This document shows, in pieces, positions 35,642-44,751 of a DNA stretch of 64,000 nt. The notes beneath the pieces are model-generated. The model searched no databases. It was given only the letters and a program-made list of their open reading frames with translations, and was not told the DNA's origin. The translations under genes were made by a program, and so were the position numbers. Each line of letters opens with the position of its first letter. Position 1 is the stretch's first letter. The DNA is from Thalassospira sp. MCCC 1A03138 (lineage in GTDB: Bacteria > Pseudomonadota > Alphaproteobacteria > Rhodospirillales > Thalassospiraceae): assembly GCF_002115785.1 (NCBI RefSeq), contig NZ_JFJY01000001.1:372001-436000 (forward strand), read 5' to 3'.

Positions 35642-38600
35642 TTAGTTTATAGCACTAAGCTGTGACTTTTCCAACTGATCACGATAATTGCCCAGAAATC
35701 CTTGGAAACTCTCGACTTCATCAACCTTGTTTGCCAACGTGCGATAGTCGATCAAGCCCTGAGACGGACTGGAGGTGATCAGGCTGAAGGCTTCGGCATA
35801 CGGACTTTGCGCCATAACAATTCCATAGCGCCGCTTCAACATATTAAGCGTGCGTTCCTGCCCGCCCATCGCCAGATTGACGGCCCAGTTCAGGACATAG
35901 CGGGCACGTTCGTCACCAAAATTCTCAATGACATTGCCCTGATCCTCGCCCACAAGGCGCTGGAAAGTTTCAGCGGCAGAGAGATAGTCGCGGGTATCCC
36001 GGTAATATTCGACACGCAAAAGCTCGGCATCCTTGGACAGATCACCTTCAAGCGATGCCATGGCTTCGGCCCCGCGGTCGGTATCGAGGAGCGCGCGCGC
36101 GCGCAGGTGACGGCGCTGGGTTTCCAATTCACTGGATACCCCGGGAACGTCGCTGTTATCAAGCACGCGGATGGATTCTTCGGGCTTGTTATCAAGCAGA
36201 TACACCAGCGCCAGACGTGCACCGACGCGTGCCTTTTCGGTTCCTGTTAGGCGGAAATCGACCTGATGCTCCAGAAGAGTTTCGGCACGATCGAACAATT
36301 CAACGTCAACCATGCGGTCAGCCAAACGACGAATAAGCTCATCGCCCTTTTCTCCGGCAGGGGTCAGTTCGCGGAACTCGTCATACAGCGCGACAGCCTT
36401 GATAGCCGAGATGTTGTTGATCTCGTCGCCCAGGTAAATTGATTCGAACGTGTTATGCATCAGATCGGTGACTTCGGTCGCCGACGGGCTGTTGGGGAAG
36501 AAGATCGCCGCCTGACGCAGGGTATTAAGGCCTTCGCGATATTGCTTGTTCTTGATCTGCAATTCGCCAAGCCTGCGCAGCAATGCCATCTCAAACCCGT
36601 CGCCACGCCATGCAAAACGCAGTTTTTCAAGCTGCTCGATCGCATCATCAAGTGTCAGCCGTTCAAGCCGCATCAAAAGCTCGGTGCGGTCAAATATTGC
36701 GTGCGCCCGCGCTTTGCGATTGCTGCCCTCGGCAACCTCATCCCAGGTTGCGATAGCCTGTTCAAACTCGCCTGCTTCTTCTTCGAAAATGCCCTTCAGA
36801 TACTCGACATCCTTGATCTTGCTCGGGTTGATCCCCTTGGTCACAAGCATCTTCTCGATCAGGTCCATACCCGCGTCCGGATTACCAACAATCAGGGCCT
36901 GCTCCGCGGCAAGTGGCCCCAGCCGTGACAATAATTCTGGCGGATAGTTATCAAGGATATGAACGCTTTCAAGCAGATCACGCGCCCCGTCATTTGGACG
37001 ACCACGCGCAGCAAACGTCACCGCACGCCACAACTGCATTTCGGGAATGGCACGCAGGCGCTCATCCTCCAGAAGGCGGGCCGCCTCGTCATATTCGCGA
37101 TCAAGAAACTTGATTGCCGCCTTAAGTGCACGGAACTGCAGTTTCTGGGCAATCAGCGGGTCGTCGTCTTCCATTGTAGAGGCAACTGCGTCTGCTTCGG
37201 GGCCAAGCCCGTTTGCCAGGTAATATTGTGCCAGTTCAAGACGTGCCTTGTTCCGATGCTCATCACCGCTTTCGGCCAGATCGCGGCGCAACTGATGAAT
37301 TGCCTTGTTATAGTTATCAAGCCCGCCGCGGCGCCAATCATCCAGTTCGAAAATCAGACCTTCTCGGCCATCCCCCGCACGTGCGCGCACCCCGGTCGCA
37401 GATGCCAGAAGGCGTGCCCCCTCGGGCGAAATATTCAAACCGTCGGCAGCCGTCACCACGACCGCCTTTCCATCATCCCGGTTCGTGACCTGTACACTTT
37501 CGTTAACCGGTGCGACGACAACGCCCTGCACCGATGGCAGAACTTCAAAATCCGGATACCGCAACGCTGTCTCGATGCCATACCCCATTTCCCGTGTTGG
37601 CACGACGCGAAGCGAATCACCGACTTCCGGGTCTTCAATCGGAATTGTCGGGCTGATATTGATCAACGGCACAACAAGGCGGGCGCGAGTTTGATTATCG
37701 AGCTCAATAGAAGGTCCCAGCCGTTCGATCGGCTGCATGGAGCCCTGCTGCAAGGTTACATCCCAGTCACCATTTTCTGATGGCGTGCTGTAAAGCCCCA
37801 CACCGTCAGGAATGGTCATGCGCAATACCGTCGCATAAGGACTGTCGATCTGCTCGATCACTCCGATGATCTGGGCGGCATTCTGACGCACGGCATCCAG
37901 ATCAAGGTTCGCGCGAACATCAAAAACCACCCAAAGGAAGCCGGCACGCGACCATATTGCAGCCCCCCCCAAACGGTTGAACGGGAAGCCCAGTGTCAGT
38001 TTGGTTGCATCCTGGGCGACCGTCACCGCAAGATTGCCAATACTTTCGCGCGCTGGCGCAACAGCATCTGGCGAAATCGGAATATCGGGTTGTTCCGCCA
38101 AACCACGTGCAATCGGATCATTCACGGGGGACGATGGGCTTCCCCCCGCTGCCTCAGCAGCACCGGGCGTTTCCGCAGTCGTTTGCGACGGCACTTCTGG
38201 TGCGGCAGGCGCAGCAGGTGCAGGGCTTGGGGATGACGTGCGTCTGGCTGCCGTGGTCGGCGGCGCAGCTGCTGTCGATGCACTGGAAGCGGCAGGTTCG
38301 CCCTGGACTCCCATTAGATCAACAACAACCTTGTTGCCTGAGCGGAAATGACGCAACGCGCGCGGCGGATTTGTCGCGATCTCAACAGATAAAGGATCTA
38401 TTGCACTTTGGCGCAACGTGACACCTTCCGGTAATCGACGCGTTACACCAGTAGCATCGATGCGGGCAGGGGTGGTGAAGGCCAATATCTGATTACCCTG
38501 ATCGCCATTCAACACATAATCCGTGCGGGTGGGCCAATCAAAAACCAGACGGTAGAATGTCGGGTGCCGCCCAACCCGAATTTCAAGCTCCGGCGCGGTG

Positions 38601-39136
38601 GCGGCAGGTGTAACAACTGCAGGTGCAGATTCCGTATCCGGCCGGGTTTGCGGTGCTGGGAATGGTTCGGACGCAACTCCCCCCTGTGGCGGCGGCGTTG
38701 GCGTGGGTGCTGCGGGCTGCACAGGAGCAGGTGCGAGAGCCGGTTTATCTAGAATATCAAGGACGACATTGGTGCCGACATTGAAAACACGGGCTTCGAA
38801 ATCGTCACGCAGGACGAAAGCGACCGTACGTCCGTCCGGATCAAAAAAACCATCGCTGACATAATTGGATACGGGGCCAAGAACACCGCGCATGGAAGCA
38901 ACCAGCGGCTGGTCAAAACGCACAACAAGTTGGTCACCGATTATTTCAGCGGTGTAATTGACGGGCTTGTTCCATTGCAGAACGATACGTCCATAGCCAC
39001 TATGTGCGCCCGAGCGGATGATCACGGGATCTGCTGCCTGAGCGAGTGCGGGGCGCATTCCGATAACTGGCAATACTGCCAGACTGGCTACCACAATCAC
39101 GGCAGCCAGCAGGAAACGCGCTACGACCAAAAGCAT
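35642..39136 (-). CDS. large periplasmic TPR protein of the flagellar motor operon
   Basis: 1164 residues. Signal peptide/anchor helix (VARFLLAAVIVVASLAVLPV, cleavage near ALAQA). Residues about 35-130 are beta-rich (GRIVLQWNKPVNYTAEIIGD, LVVRFDQPLVASMRGVLGPV), repeated in similar form near 180-270 (LEIRVGRHPTFYRLVFDWPT) and 365-450, resembling AMIN-like modules. Pro/Ala-rich linkers lie between (VQPAAPTPTPPPQGG). From about 610 to the end it is helical TPR-type. It follows motB by two bases, so it belongs to the motor operon. I infer a periplasmic role around the stator or the motor rings; no family name is certain. Confidence 0.8.
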   Translation of the reverse strand: MLLVVARFLLAAVIVVASLAVLPVIGMRPALAQAADPVIIRSGAHSGYGRIVLQWNKPVNYTAEIIGDQLVVRFDQPLVASMRGVLGPVSNYVSDGFFDPDGRTVAFVLRDDFEARVFNVGTNVVLDILDKPALAPAPVQPAAPTPTPPPQGGVASEPFPAPQTRPDTESAPAVVTPAATAPELEIRVGRHPTFYRLVFDWPTRTDYVLNGDQGNQILAFTTPARIDATGVTRRLPEGVTLRQSAIDPLSVEIATNPPRALRHFRSGNKVVVDLMGVQGEPAASSASTAAAPPTTAARRTSSPSPAPAAPAAPEVPSQTTAETPGAAEAAGGSPSSPVNDPIARGLAEQPDIPISPDAVAPARESIGNLAVTVAQDATKLTLGFPFNRLGGAAIWSRAGFLWVVFDVRANLDLDAVRQNAAQIIGVIEQIDSPYATVLRMTIPDGVGLYSTPSENGDWDVTLQQGSMQPIERLGPSIELDNQTRARLVVPLINISPTIPIEDPEVGDSLRVVPTREMGYGIETALRYPDFEVLPSVQGVVVAPVNESVQVTNRDDGKAVVVTAADGLNISPEGARLLASATGVRARAGDGREGLIFELDDWRRGGLDNYNKAIHQLRRDLAESGDEHRNKARLELAQYYLANGLGPEADAVASTMEDDDPLIAQKLQFRALKAAIKFLDREYDEAARLLEDERLRAIPEMQLWRAVTFAARGRPNDGARDLLESVHILDNYPPELLSRLGPLAAEQALIVGNPDAGMDLIEKMLVTKGINPSKIKDVEYLKGIFEEEAGEFEQAIATWDEVAEGSNRKARAHAIFDRTELLMRLERLTLDDAIEQLEKLRFAWRGDGFEMALLRRLGELQIKNKQYREGLNTLRQAAIFFPNSPSATEVTDLMHNTFESIYLGDEINNISAIKAVALYDEFRELTPAGEKGDELIRRLADRMVDVELFDRAETLLEHQVDFRLTGTEKARVGARLALVYLLDNKPEESIRVLDNSDVPGVSSELETQRRHLRARALLDTDRGAEAMASLEGDLSKDAELLRVEYYRDTRDYLSAAETFQRLVGEDQGNVIENFGDERARYVLNWAVNLAMGGQERTLNMLKRRYGIVMAQSPYAEAFSLITSSPSQGLIDYRTLANKVDEVESFQGFLGNYRDQLEKSQLSAIN

Positions 39137-39138
39137 TC

Positions 39139-39861
39139 TTACGAACCTCCGATCCCGCTTCCGCTATGGGGTTCAATAACAATGTCGACCCGACGAGCCA
39201 TTGTGAAACGTGCCTGCTCGTCTGCCATAACCGGAAGCTGGTCGTATCTTGATGCCGCAAATCCGTAAATATTTATGTAATCTGTGTAGCCGGATCTTTT
39301 AAGCTCGTTGGCAACAGCAGCAGCACGGGCTAGGGAAAGCTCCCAGTTCGAAGCATAAAGTCCGCGGCCGCTGACCGGGCGTGGGTCAGTATGTCCCTGC
39401 ACACCGATCCTGTTCCCGATATTCCCAAGCACCCCGCCAAGGACAAAAAGCGCCTTGCGGGCCTGATCCGTCATTTCGGAACTGCCACTGATAAACAGGA
39501 TATCCCCAGGCAGCGAAATCACAAGCTTATCTGCTTCACGGCTCAGCGTGGCATCACCAAGCACATCGTTGTCATCGATGGCGTCATCGATTACAGCGCT
39601 CAGGTAATCAAGATTCATCGCTGGCTTGCGATACACACGCGGGATATTAAGCTGCGCAACGGGCTCATCACTTTCTTCAACCGGTGACGGTTTGATTGAC
39701 TGGGACAAAGAATCAACAACCTCGTCCCAACGGTCAATCTTGACCTTTGACATTGCAAACAGCATCACGAAGAAAGTCAGCAGAAGCGAAATAAGATCCG
39801 CAAGGCTGAGCATCCATGGTGGCGGCCCTTTGGGGCCATCATCGCGCTTTGGTTCATCCAT
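39139..39861 (-). CDS. motB: flagellar stator protein MotB
   Basis: 240 residues. A short cytoplasmic start, then the plug/membrane helix PPWMLSLADLISLLLTFFVM-LFAMS with D22 equal to the proton/sodium-binding aspartate of E. coli MotB (D32). The C-terminal OmpA-like peptidoglycan domain has GDILFISGSSEMTDQARKAL, VQGHTDPRPV, NWELSLARAAAVANEL and ARRVDIVI. No motA is nearby. It overlaps the upstream MotB-like gene by one base (TGATG). Confidence 0.93.
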   Translation of the reverse strand: MDEPKRDDGPKGPPPWMLSLADLISLLLTFFVMLFAMSKVKIDRWDEVVDSLSQSIKPSPVEESDEPVAQLNIPRVYRKPAMNLDYLSAVIDDAIDDNDVLGDATLSREADKLVISLPGDILFISGSSEMTDQARKALFVLGGVLGNIGNRIGVQGHTDPRPVSGRGLYASNWELSLARAAAVANELKRSGYTDYINIYGFAASRYDQLPVMADEQARFTMARRVDIVIEPHSGSGIGGS

Positions 39862-40709
39862 CAGCCGTTCCCCCCTGATTGCGGAGCCAAGGGAATCGGT
39901 GCGTTTATTCCTGGCTGGCTTGCGCCGGGCAATGGAATAAGCATTTTTCCACCGCCAGCGTTACCCGAACCATTCGACGCAGGTGCCGATATCGCGCCAT
40001 TGCTGGTGCCGCCTGCGTTGGCTGGTGTCGTTACAGGTGCGGGTGGTTCTTTGGGCCCGAAATTCCAGAAGAAACGGAAAGTAACGATAAAAGGATCAGC
40101 CCCCGGATCGATGCCAACATAAAGATTTTTATCTGGGGCCCCGCGATCAATAAGGTCGCGGGCGAATGCCCCCGCCCGACCGATCTGAAGGTTGTTTGCA
40201 ATCTCGACAGTGCCTTTTGAACCGACCTCGCTGCCCATGACCATTTCCATCTCGTAGGACGCATAACCACTGTCATCGGCCAGCACTTCCGCGAGCTGAT
40301 CCATGAATTCGCCTTGACGGTCCCTGATTAGAATCGAGTTGGGTTCAAATAACTGGTCGACATGCATGATGACTTCCATCAGCGTGCCCGGCTGTATCAC
40401 CTGGACGCGCACGACCTTGATCGCTGTCTGAAATAATGATCCCAGCTTGTCCTGGGTATCTTCGGCCGAAACCACCGGCCCCTCAATCGAGGTTACCGTT
40501 TGCAGACTGGTGGTTGGCGGCAGAATGGCCGCAAACGCGGAAGACAGACTTTCCTGTACTTCGCGGGTTTTGACTTCTTCGAATGTCGAAATCGTATTCA
40601 GAAGGATGAAGAACGCCAGAAGCAGGAGATAGAGGGCGAGGAACAGTGCTACGGCACCGTTTGCGGGCGGGCTTGGTGGTCTTGGTCCGTCGTCCTCTAT
40701 TTCCGCCAT
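39861..40709 (-). CDS. MotB-like protein lacking the membrane aspartate
   Basis: 282 residues. An N-terminal tail and one membrane helix (GAVALFLALYLLLLAFFILL, about 18-40) resemble MotB, but no Asp or Glu lies in the helix. The periplasmic part has degenerate OmpA-like features (VIMHVDQLFEPNSILIRDRQ, FMDQLAEVLADDSG, QIGRAGAFARDLIDRGAPDK) and a Gly/Asn/Pro-rich end. It probably pairs with the adjacent MotB or supports the stator or motor structure; it cannot by itself carry ions in the known way. It lies 11 bases after cheZ. Confidence 0.8.
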   Translation of the reverse strand: MAEIEDDGPRPPSPPANGAVALFLALYLLLLAFFILLNTISTFEEVKTREVQESLSSAFAAILPPTTSLQTVTSIEGPVVSAEDTQDKLGSLFQTAIKVVRVQVIQPGTLMEVIMHVDQLFEPNSILIRDRQGEFMDQLAEVLADDSGYASYEMEMVMGSEVGSKGTVEIANNLQIGRAGAFARDLIDRGAPDKNLYVGIDPGADPFIVTFRFFWNFGPKEPPAPVTTPANAGGTSNGAISAPASNGSGNAGGGKMLIPLPGASQPGINAPIPLAPQSGGNG

Positions 40710-40720
40710 AACCGTCCCAT

Positions 40721-41368
40721 TTAGCTAAACATCGCGTCGATGTCAGCCTGCGAAACCCCCTTGCCGTCGAGCTGCGGCCCGTTCAGCAAGGCTTCTTCGC
40801 CTTCAGGTTCCTTTTTCTTCCGCGGATTGGACGCAGCATATTTGGCAATTTCATCACCAAATGCCTTGACCAAACCCTCGACCCTTTCTTCGATTGATTT
40901 CAGGGCCTTGATCACCTTGGTCGTACGTTGACCGGTAATATCCTGGAAGTTACAGGCTTCATAAACGCGCATGGTCGCGCTGGTTACGATTTCAGCCTGC
41001 TCAGGGGGAAGACTTGCAGCAAATTCCTCAAGCGTATCCATCGCATCAAGGATTTCATGCGTCGCACCGGCGGTTGCATCGACAATCGCGTCGAGCTCGT
41101 CCGTTGCGTTGGGAATATATTCCGCCTTGATATCGTCCGGCCGCAAAGATGCAATTTCGGATTTCATCTTGCGAATGATGCCCGAAAGTTCATCCAGTTC
41201 ACCAAACAGGCGTTTCTGGTCGTCTGATGGCTTGTCGCCTTCCGAAACAAAGCGGGAAAGCTGATCCATCAGGTCAGACAGTTGCTCGACCTTAAGCTCA
41301 TCACCATCAAGGCGCGCTTTAAGGTCCAGCAACAGCTGCCGCAATTCGTCTTTGGACGTTTTGGACAT
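40721..41368 (-). CDS. cheZ: CheY-P phosphatase CheZ
   Basis: 215 residues. A long helical hairpin with DELDAIVDATAGATHEILDA and the catalytic FQDITGQRTTKVIKALKSIE, where the Gln of the QDITGQ motif acts on CheY-P. The end SQADIDAMFS resembles the FliM N-terminal CheY-binding peptide, so it probably docks CheY. It directly follows cheY (36-base gap). Confidence 0.93.
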   Translation of the reverse strand: MSKTSKDELRQLLLDLKARLDGDELKVEQLSDLMDQLSRFVSEGDKPSDDQKRLFGELDELSGIIRKMKSEIASLRPDDIKAEYIPNATDELDAIVDATAGATHEILDAMDTLEEFAASLPPEQAEIVTSATMRVYEACNFQDITGQRTTKVIKALKSIEERVEGLVKAFGDEIAKYAASNPRKKKEPEGEEALLNGPQLDGKGVSQADIDAMFS

Positions 41369-41404
41369 CTACGGTATCGCGGGACTAAAGCCCCGCGCCC
41401 CTAA

Positions 41405-41791
41405 TCAAAACTCACCGATCACGGTGGTGAGTTTGCCCTTCAACGTCTCTGCGTTGAACGGCTTGACGATATAATTCGAAACGCCGGCTTTTTTGGCCAT
41501 GACAACGTTTTCGGTTTTCGCCTCTGCGGTGATCATGATGAAGGGCAGATCCTTCAGCTTTGTATCAGCGCGAACTTCTTTCAGAAGCTGAAGACCAGTC
41601 ATCGGCTCCATATTCCAGTCAGAAATCACAAGGCTGAACGACTTTTCGCGCAGTTTGCGCAAAGCCATGCTGCCATCCGTCGCTTCTTCGATGTTCGTAA
41701 AGTTCAACTGCCGCAGGAGATTGCGGATGATACGCAACATGGTTTTGTAGTCATCCACAATCAGGATCGGCATATTCGGATCGACGGCCAT
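41405..41791 (-). CDS. cheY: chemotaxis response regulator CheY
   Basis: 128-residue stand-alone receiver: D13/D14 metal site (ILIVDDYKTMLR), phospho-acceptor D58 (LVISDWNMEPMTG), T88 (IMITAEAKTE) and K110 (YIVKPFNAETLKGKL). All match CheY. It binds FliM when phosphorylated. It lies between motE and cheZ. An inverted repeat (CCTTACCC/GGGTAAGG, 41824-41858) lies 33 bases upstream of its start. Confidence 0.97.
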   Translation of the reverse strand: MAVDPNMPILIVDDYKTMLRIIRNLLRQLNFTNIEEATDGSMALRKLREKSFSLVISDWNMEPMTGLQLLKEVRADTKLKDLPFIMITAEAKTENVVMAKKAGVSNYIVKPFNAETLKGKLTTVIGEF

Positions 41792-41823
41792 TCACCACTC
41801 CATCATGCTATCAAATCTCTCAC

Positions 41824-41858
41824 CCTTACCCCTGTATTCCCTGTGCATAAGGGTAAGG
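41824..41858 (-). other. inverted repeat upstream of cheY
   Basis: Perfect 8-bp CCTTACCC (41824-41831) / GGGTAAGG (41851-41858) with a 19-base loop in the 220-base gap between motE and cheY. No T run. It may shape the cheY leader or mark a processing site. Confidence 0.4.
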
Positions 41859-42011
41859 CCCCTATAATCGTGATGTACCTATTTAACAATGGTTAATCAA
41901 GGCTTTTCACAATTCCCTAATAACATCCATCATGTTGAACACACTGCAATAATCGACTGGTTGATGCCCTTCCAGATAACAGTCAGCGCCCCGGATCAGC
42001 AAGATTTGAGA

Positions 42012-42731
42012 TTATTGAAGCGGCAACATGTTTATATCCTGTTTATAAGCCAACTCTGTTGTCAGAGCACGTGCGCGGTCTGGTGACATCTCCGCCAAAA
42101 CAGCAGCAGTATTTGCCTCGCGCATACCAAGTGCAACCTGCAACAGGATTTCCATATCAAGATCGTTCCAGATACGCGCAGCATCCTTCGGTTTCATTTT
42201 CTCATAGACACTGATCAGCTTCTTGATCCGATCACTTTCCTGCTCTTCCTTGGTTGCCACCAAATCCTCAATCGCAGTTTTAAGCGATTTCATTTCCTCG
42301 ATCTTGGCGTCAATCCGGGCTTCGGCAGCAGCAAGAAGGCTCTCGCGCTCATCAAGGCGCTGTTCCTTTCGATCAAGTTCCGAGCGCCGCACCGAAAGGT
42401 TCTGCAAAAGATCGATTTCTTCCTGTGTGAAAAGGGTCGGATCACCGCCCAGCATCGGCGGCGTATCACCCGCGCCATCAATACCCCCAGTGCCGTCACC
42501 TTCCATCATCCCCATCGGGTCATCAAGCCCGGGCGCACCTGTTTCCGCAGGTTGATCCGGAGCCGCAGATGGATCAGGAGCCTGGGCACGCGCAATCTGA
42601 ACCACACTGATACCCGATGCATCAGCAGCTTCATCACCTTTGGGCTCATCCGAAAACAGTCCGACGATCTTGACCGTTAAAACGACAAAACCAACCACGA
42701 CCACCAACGGCAGGATACGTACAGCAGACAT
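42012..42731 (-). CDS. motE: MotE family protein
   Basis: 239 residues: one N-terminal helix (ILPLVVVVGFVVLTVKIVGL), an acidic Pro/Gly-rich periplasmic linker, a coiled coil (SELDRKEQRLDERESLLAAA, AEARIDAKIEEMKSLKTAIE) and the MgtE-N-like end YEKMKPKDAARIWNDLDMEI. This is the MotE/COG3334 family; in Sinorhizobium MotE is a periplasmic chaperone for MotC. No MotC homologue is obvious here, so it may serve the large TPR protein or the MotB pair. Confidence 0.85.
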   Translation of the reverse strand: MSAVRILPLVVVVGFVVLTVKIVGLFSDEPKGDEAADASGISVVQIARAQAPDPSAAPDQPAETGAPGLDDPMGMMEGDGTGGIDGAGDTPPMLGGDPTLFTQEEIDLLQNLSVRRSELDRKEQRLDERESLLAAAEARIDAKIEEMKSLKTAIEDLVATKEEQESDRIKKLISVYEKMKPKDAARIWNDLDMEILLQVALGMREANTAAVLAEMSPDRARALTTELAYKQDINMLPLQ

Positions 42732-42883
42732 TCATTCACCCGGCAAATGGGACGCTTGCACGCCCATATTGAACTTCAAATCATATACTAACAGGTAGGT
42801 ATCAAATTTGTCGAAAAAAGACGCCCCACCTGTTTTTTAGCAATCATGGCGATTTTATCTGATTGACCCTATCAACAACGCCT

Positions 42884-43540
42884 CTAACGGACAGACCGCA
42901 AAGCGGCGAGAAGTTCACGTTCGGCTTCGGAACGCCCGGCATCCTCATCTTGTTCATAAGGATCAGAAGCAGGTTCGCGTAAAGGCGATCCACCAGATCG
43001 CATGCCCGAACCATATCCGCCACCAGCCGGTTCGGCCGAAGAAGGCGCAGATGCGCCAGGCATTGTGCCGCGTTCAACATCACGCATCAACCGGGCAGCC
43101 AGTTCCTCTGCTCGGGTTTCAACACCCTGCCTGTCATCAACAACGTTGTTTCGCTCTTTACCGGTAGCATTTCCGGCCTCGGCAAATTTTGCCTCGCCAG
43201 CACCGCGGCGGGTGGCATTGACATCACTTGCCGCCTTTTCCAGTCGGTTGGCAATGCTCTCACCCCGATCGACCATAAAGGACAGATCTTCGTGCAGCCC
43301 ACTGGCCTTTTCGATATCTTCACGCAATTTTTCGCCGGATTGCTCGGCCATTTCCTTCAGCGCGCGGATTGAAACTTCGGCTCGTTCGTTTGCCGCATTG
43401 AAAGCCGTCAGAAAGTTCTGCATTTCTTCGCGATTGCGACGAAACGCCGCCAAACGACGGCTCAGGATCATGGCGTAGATGATCGTCGCAATTAGCAACA
43501 CAATCATTACCAGATCAAGATAGATGGCATAGTCCATCAA
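42884..43540 (-). CDS. DUF6468 membrane protein
   Basis: 218 residues: one N-terminal helix (YLDLVMIVLLIATIIYAMIL), a heptad-rich helical region (RRNREEMQNFLTAFNAANER, AEVSIRALKEMAEQSGEKLR) and a disordered Gly/Ser/Pro-rich part ending in SEAERELLAALRSVR. This matches the DUF6468 family found after fliM in Rhodospirillales. The function is unknown. The start overlaps the fliM stop by four bases, so it is translationally coupled to fliM. Confidence 0.82.
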   Translation of the reverse strand: MMDYAIYLDLVMIVLLIATIIYAMILSRRLAAFRRNREEMQNFLTAFNAANERAEVSIRALKEMAEQSGEKLREDIEKASGLHEDLSFMVDRGESIANRLEKAASDVNATRRGAGEAKFAEAGNATGKERNNVVDDRQGVETRAEELAARLMRDVERGTMPGASAPSSAEPAGGGYGSGMRSGGSPLREPASDPYEQDEDAGRSEAERELLAALRSVR

Positions 43541-44664
43541 CTGTCGTCCTCGTTATGCCGCGCCCGGTCACGAACCTGAATCGCGATCCTGTCCCCCTTG
43601 CGCCCCATCATCCCCTTGAACAGGGGGACATCGCCGCACCGAACCTCGACAGGCGAGGTCGGACTGGTATTAAGAACCAAACGGTTGCCAACTTCCAGAT
43701 TAATCACATCGCCAAGCGACATGATCTGCTCGTCGAGTACCGCAAGAAGGTTCACATGGGTTTGCCACAACTCGTTCGCTAGGTGATTTTCCCAGATCGA
43801 GTCTCGACCGAATTTTTCCCCCATGAACATCTGAAGCAGCAGTTCACGAACCGGCTCCAGTGTTGCATATGGGATCAGCAGTTCCAGACGACCACCGCGA
43901 TCTTCCATGTCAATGCGCAGCTTTGCAACGATGGCAGCATTGGCATGACGGGCGATGGTCGCAAAACGCGGGTTGGTTTCAAGGCGCTCGAACCGGAAGG
44001 TCACCGGGCTTAATGGGTCAAATGCCGCCGACAAATCCCCGAGAACCACATGGATCATGCGCTCGACAAGATTGCGTTCAATCGTGGTGTAGGGACGACC
44101 TTCAATACGCATTGCCGCCGTACCGCGACGCCCGCCCAGCAACACATCCACGATGGAATAAATCAGCGCAGAATCAACCGTCAGCAACCCATAGTTGTCC
44201 CATTCCTCGGCCTTGAAAACACCTAGCATGGCGGGCAAGGGGATCGAGTTCAGATAATCCCCGAAACGCAACGACAGGATGTTATCAAGCGATACTTCAA
44301 CGTTGTCGGATGTGAAGTTACGCAACGAGGTGGACATCATGCGCACCAGCCGGTCGAAAACAACTTCGAGCATCGGCAGACGTTCATACGCCACCATCGA
44401 CGAGTTGATGATCGCCTGAATGCCGGATTGGTCACCCGCACCTGATCCGTCATCAAAACCAAGCAGACTGTCAATTTCATCCTGGTTCAGAACACGCGCA
44501 GATCCGGGGCCAACATCCTCATCTTCGCCACCGCCATCTTCATCGCCAAGCATGGATTCCCATTCGGCGGCCATATCCTCGCCACCGTCGTCTCCATCCT
44601 CGTCAGCGCCTGCCATGGCTTCCCATTCAGCGGCAAGTGCGTCATCATCATCTTCATCTGCCAT
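43537..44664 (-). CDS. fliM: flagellar switch protein FliM
   Basis: 375 residues. The CheY-binding peptide VLNQDEIDSLLGFDDG is not at the N-terminus but near residues 58-73, behind an acidic extension with two similar motifs (LAAEWEAM and MAAEWESM). The middle domain contains RMMSTSLRNFTSDNVEVSLD, and the C-terminal FliN-like domain LGDVINLEVGNRLVLN. It forms the C-ring. fliN and fliG are not in the window. It is the second gene of the fliL operon. Confidence 0.96.
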   Translation of the reverse strand: MADEDDDDALAAEWEAMAGADEDGDDGGEDMAAEWESMLGDEDGGGEDEDVGPGSARVLNQDEIDSLLGFDDGSGAGDQSGIQAIINSSMVAYERLPMLEVVFDRLVRMMSTSLRNFTSDNVEVSLDNILSLRFGDYLNSIPLPAMLGVFKAEEWDNYGLLTVDSALIYSIVDVLLGGRRGTAAMRIEGRPYTTIERNLVERMIHVVLGDLSAAFDPLSPVTFRFERLETNPRFATIARHANAAIVAKLRIDMEDRGGRLELLIPYATLEPVRELLLQMFMGEKFGRDSIWENHLANELWQTHVNLLAVLDEQIMSLGDVINLEVGNRLVLNTSPTSPVEVRCGDVPLFKGMMGRKGDRIAIQVRDRARHNEDDS

Positions 44665-44751
44665 CGGCGATTTGTCCCTGGCCCTTCTGGCCCGTTACTT
44701 TCTTGCCCATATACTTTCTTGTATGGTGTCTCTGGCATTGCCGCCAGCACC

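Noticed and set aside
38120..38320. Low-complexity Ala/Pro coding stretch as a possible frameshift or repeat element
   Set aside because: The frame is continuous and the composition fits a disordered linker in the exported TPR protein.
42790..42836. Terminator-like hairpin between the DUF6468 gene and motE
   Set aside because: The T run is on the plus strand only, while the operon runs on the minus strand; it would not end the operon transcript.
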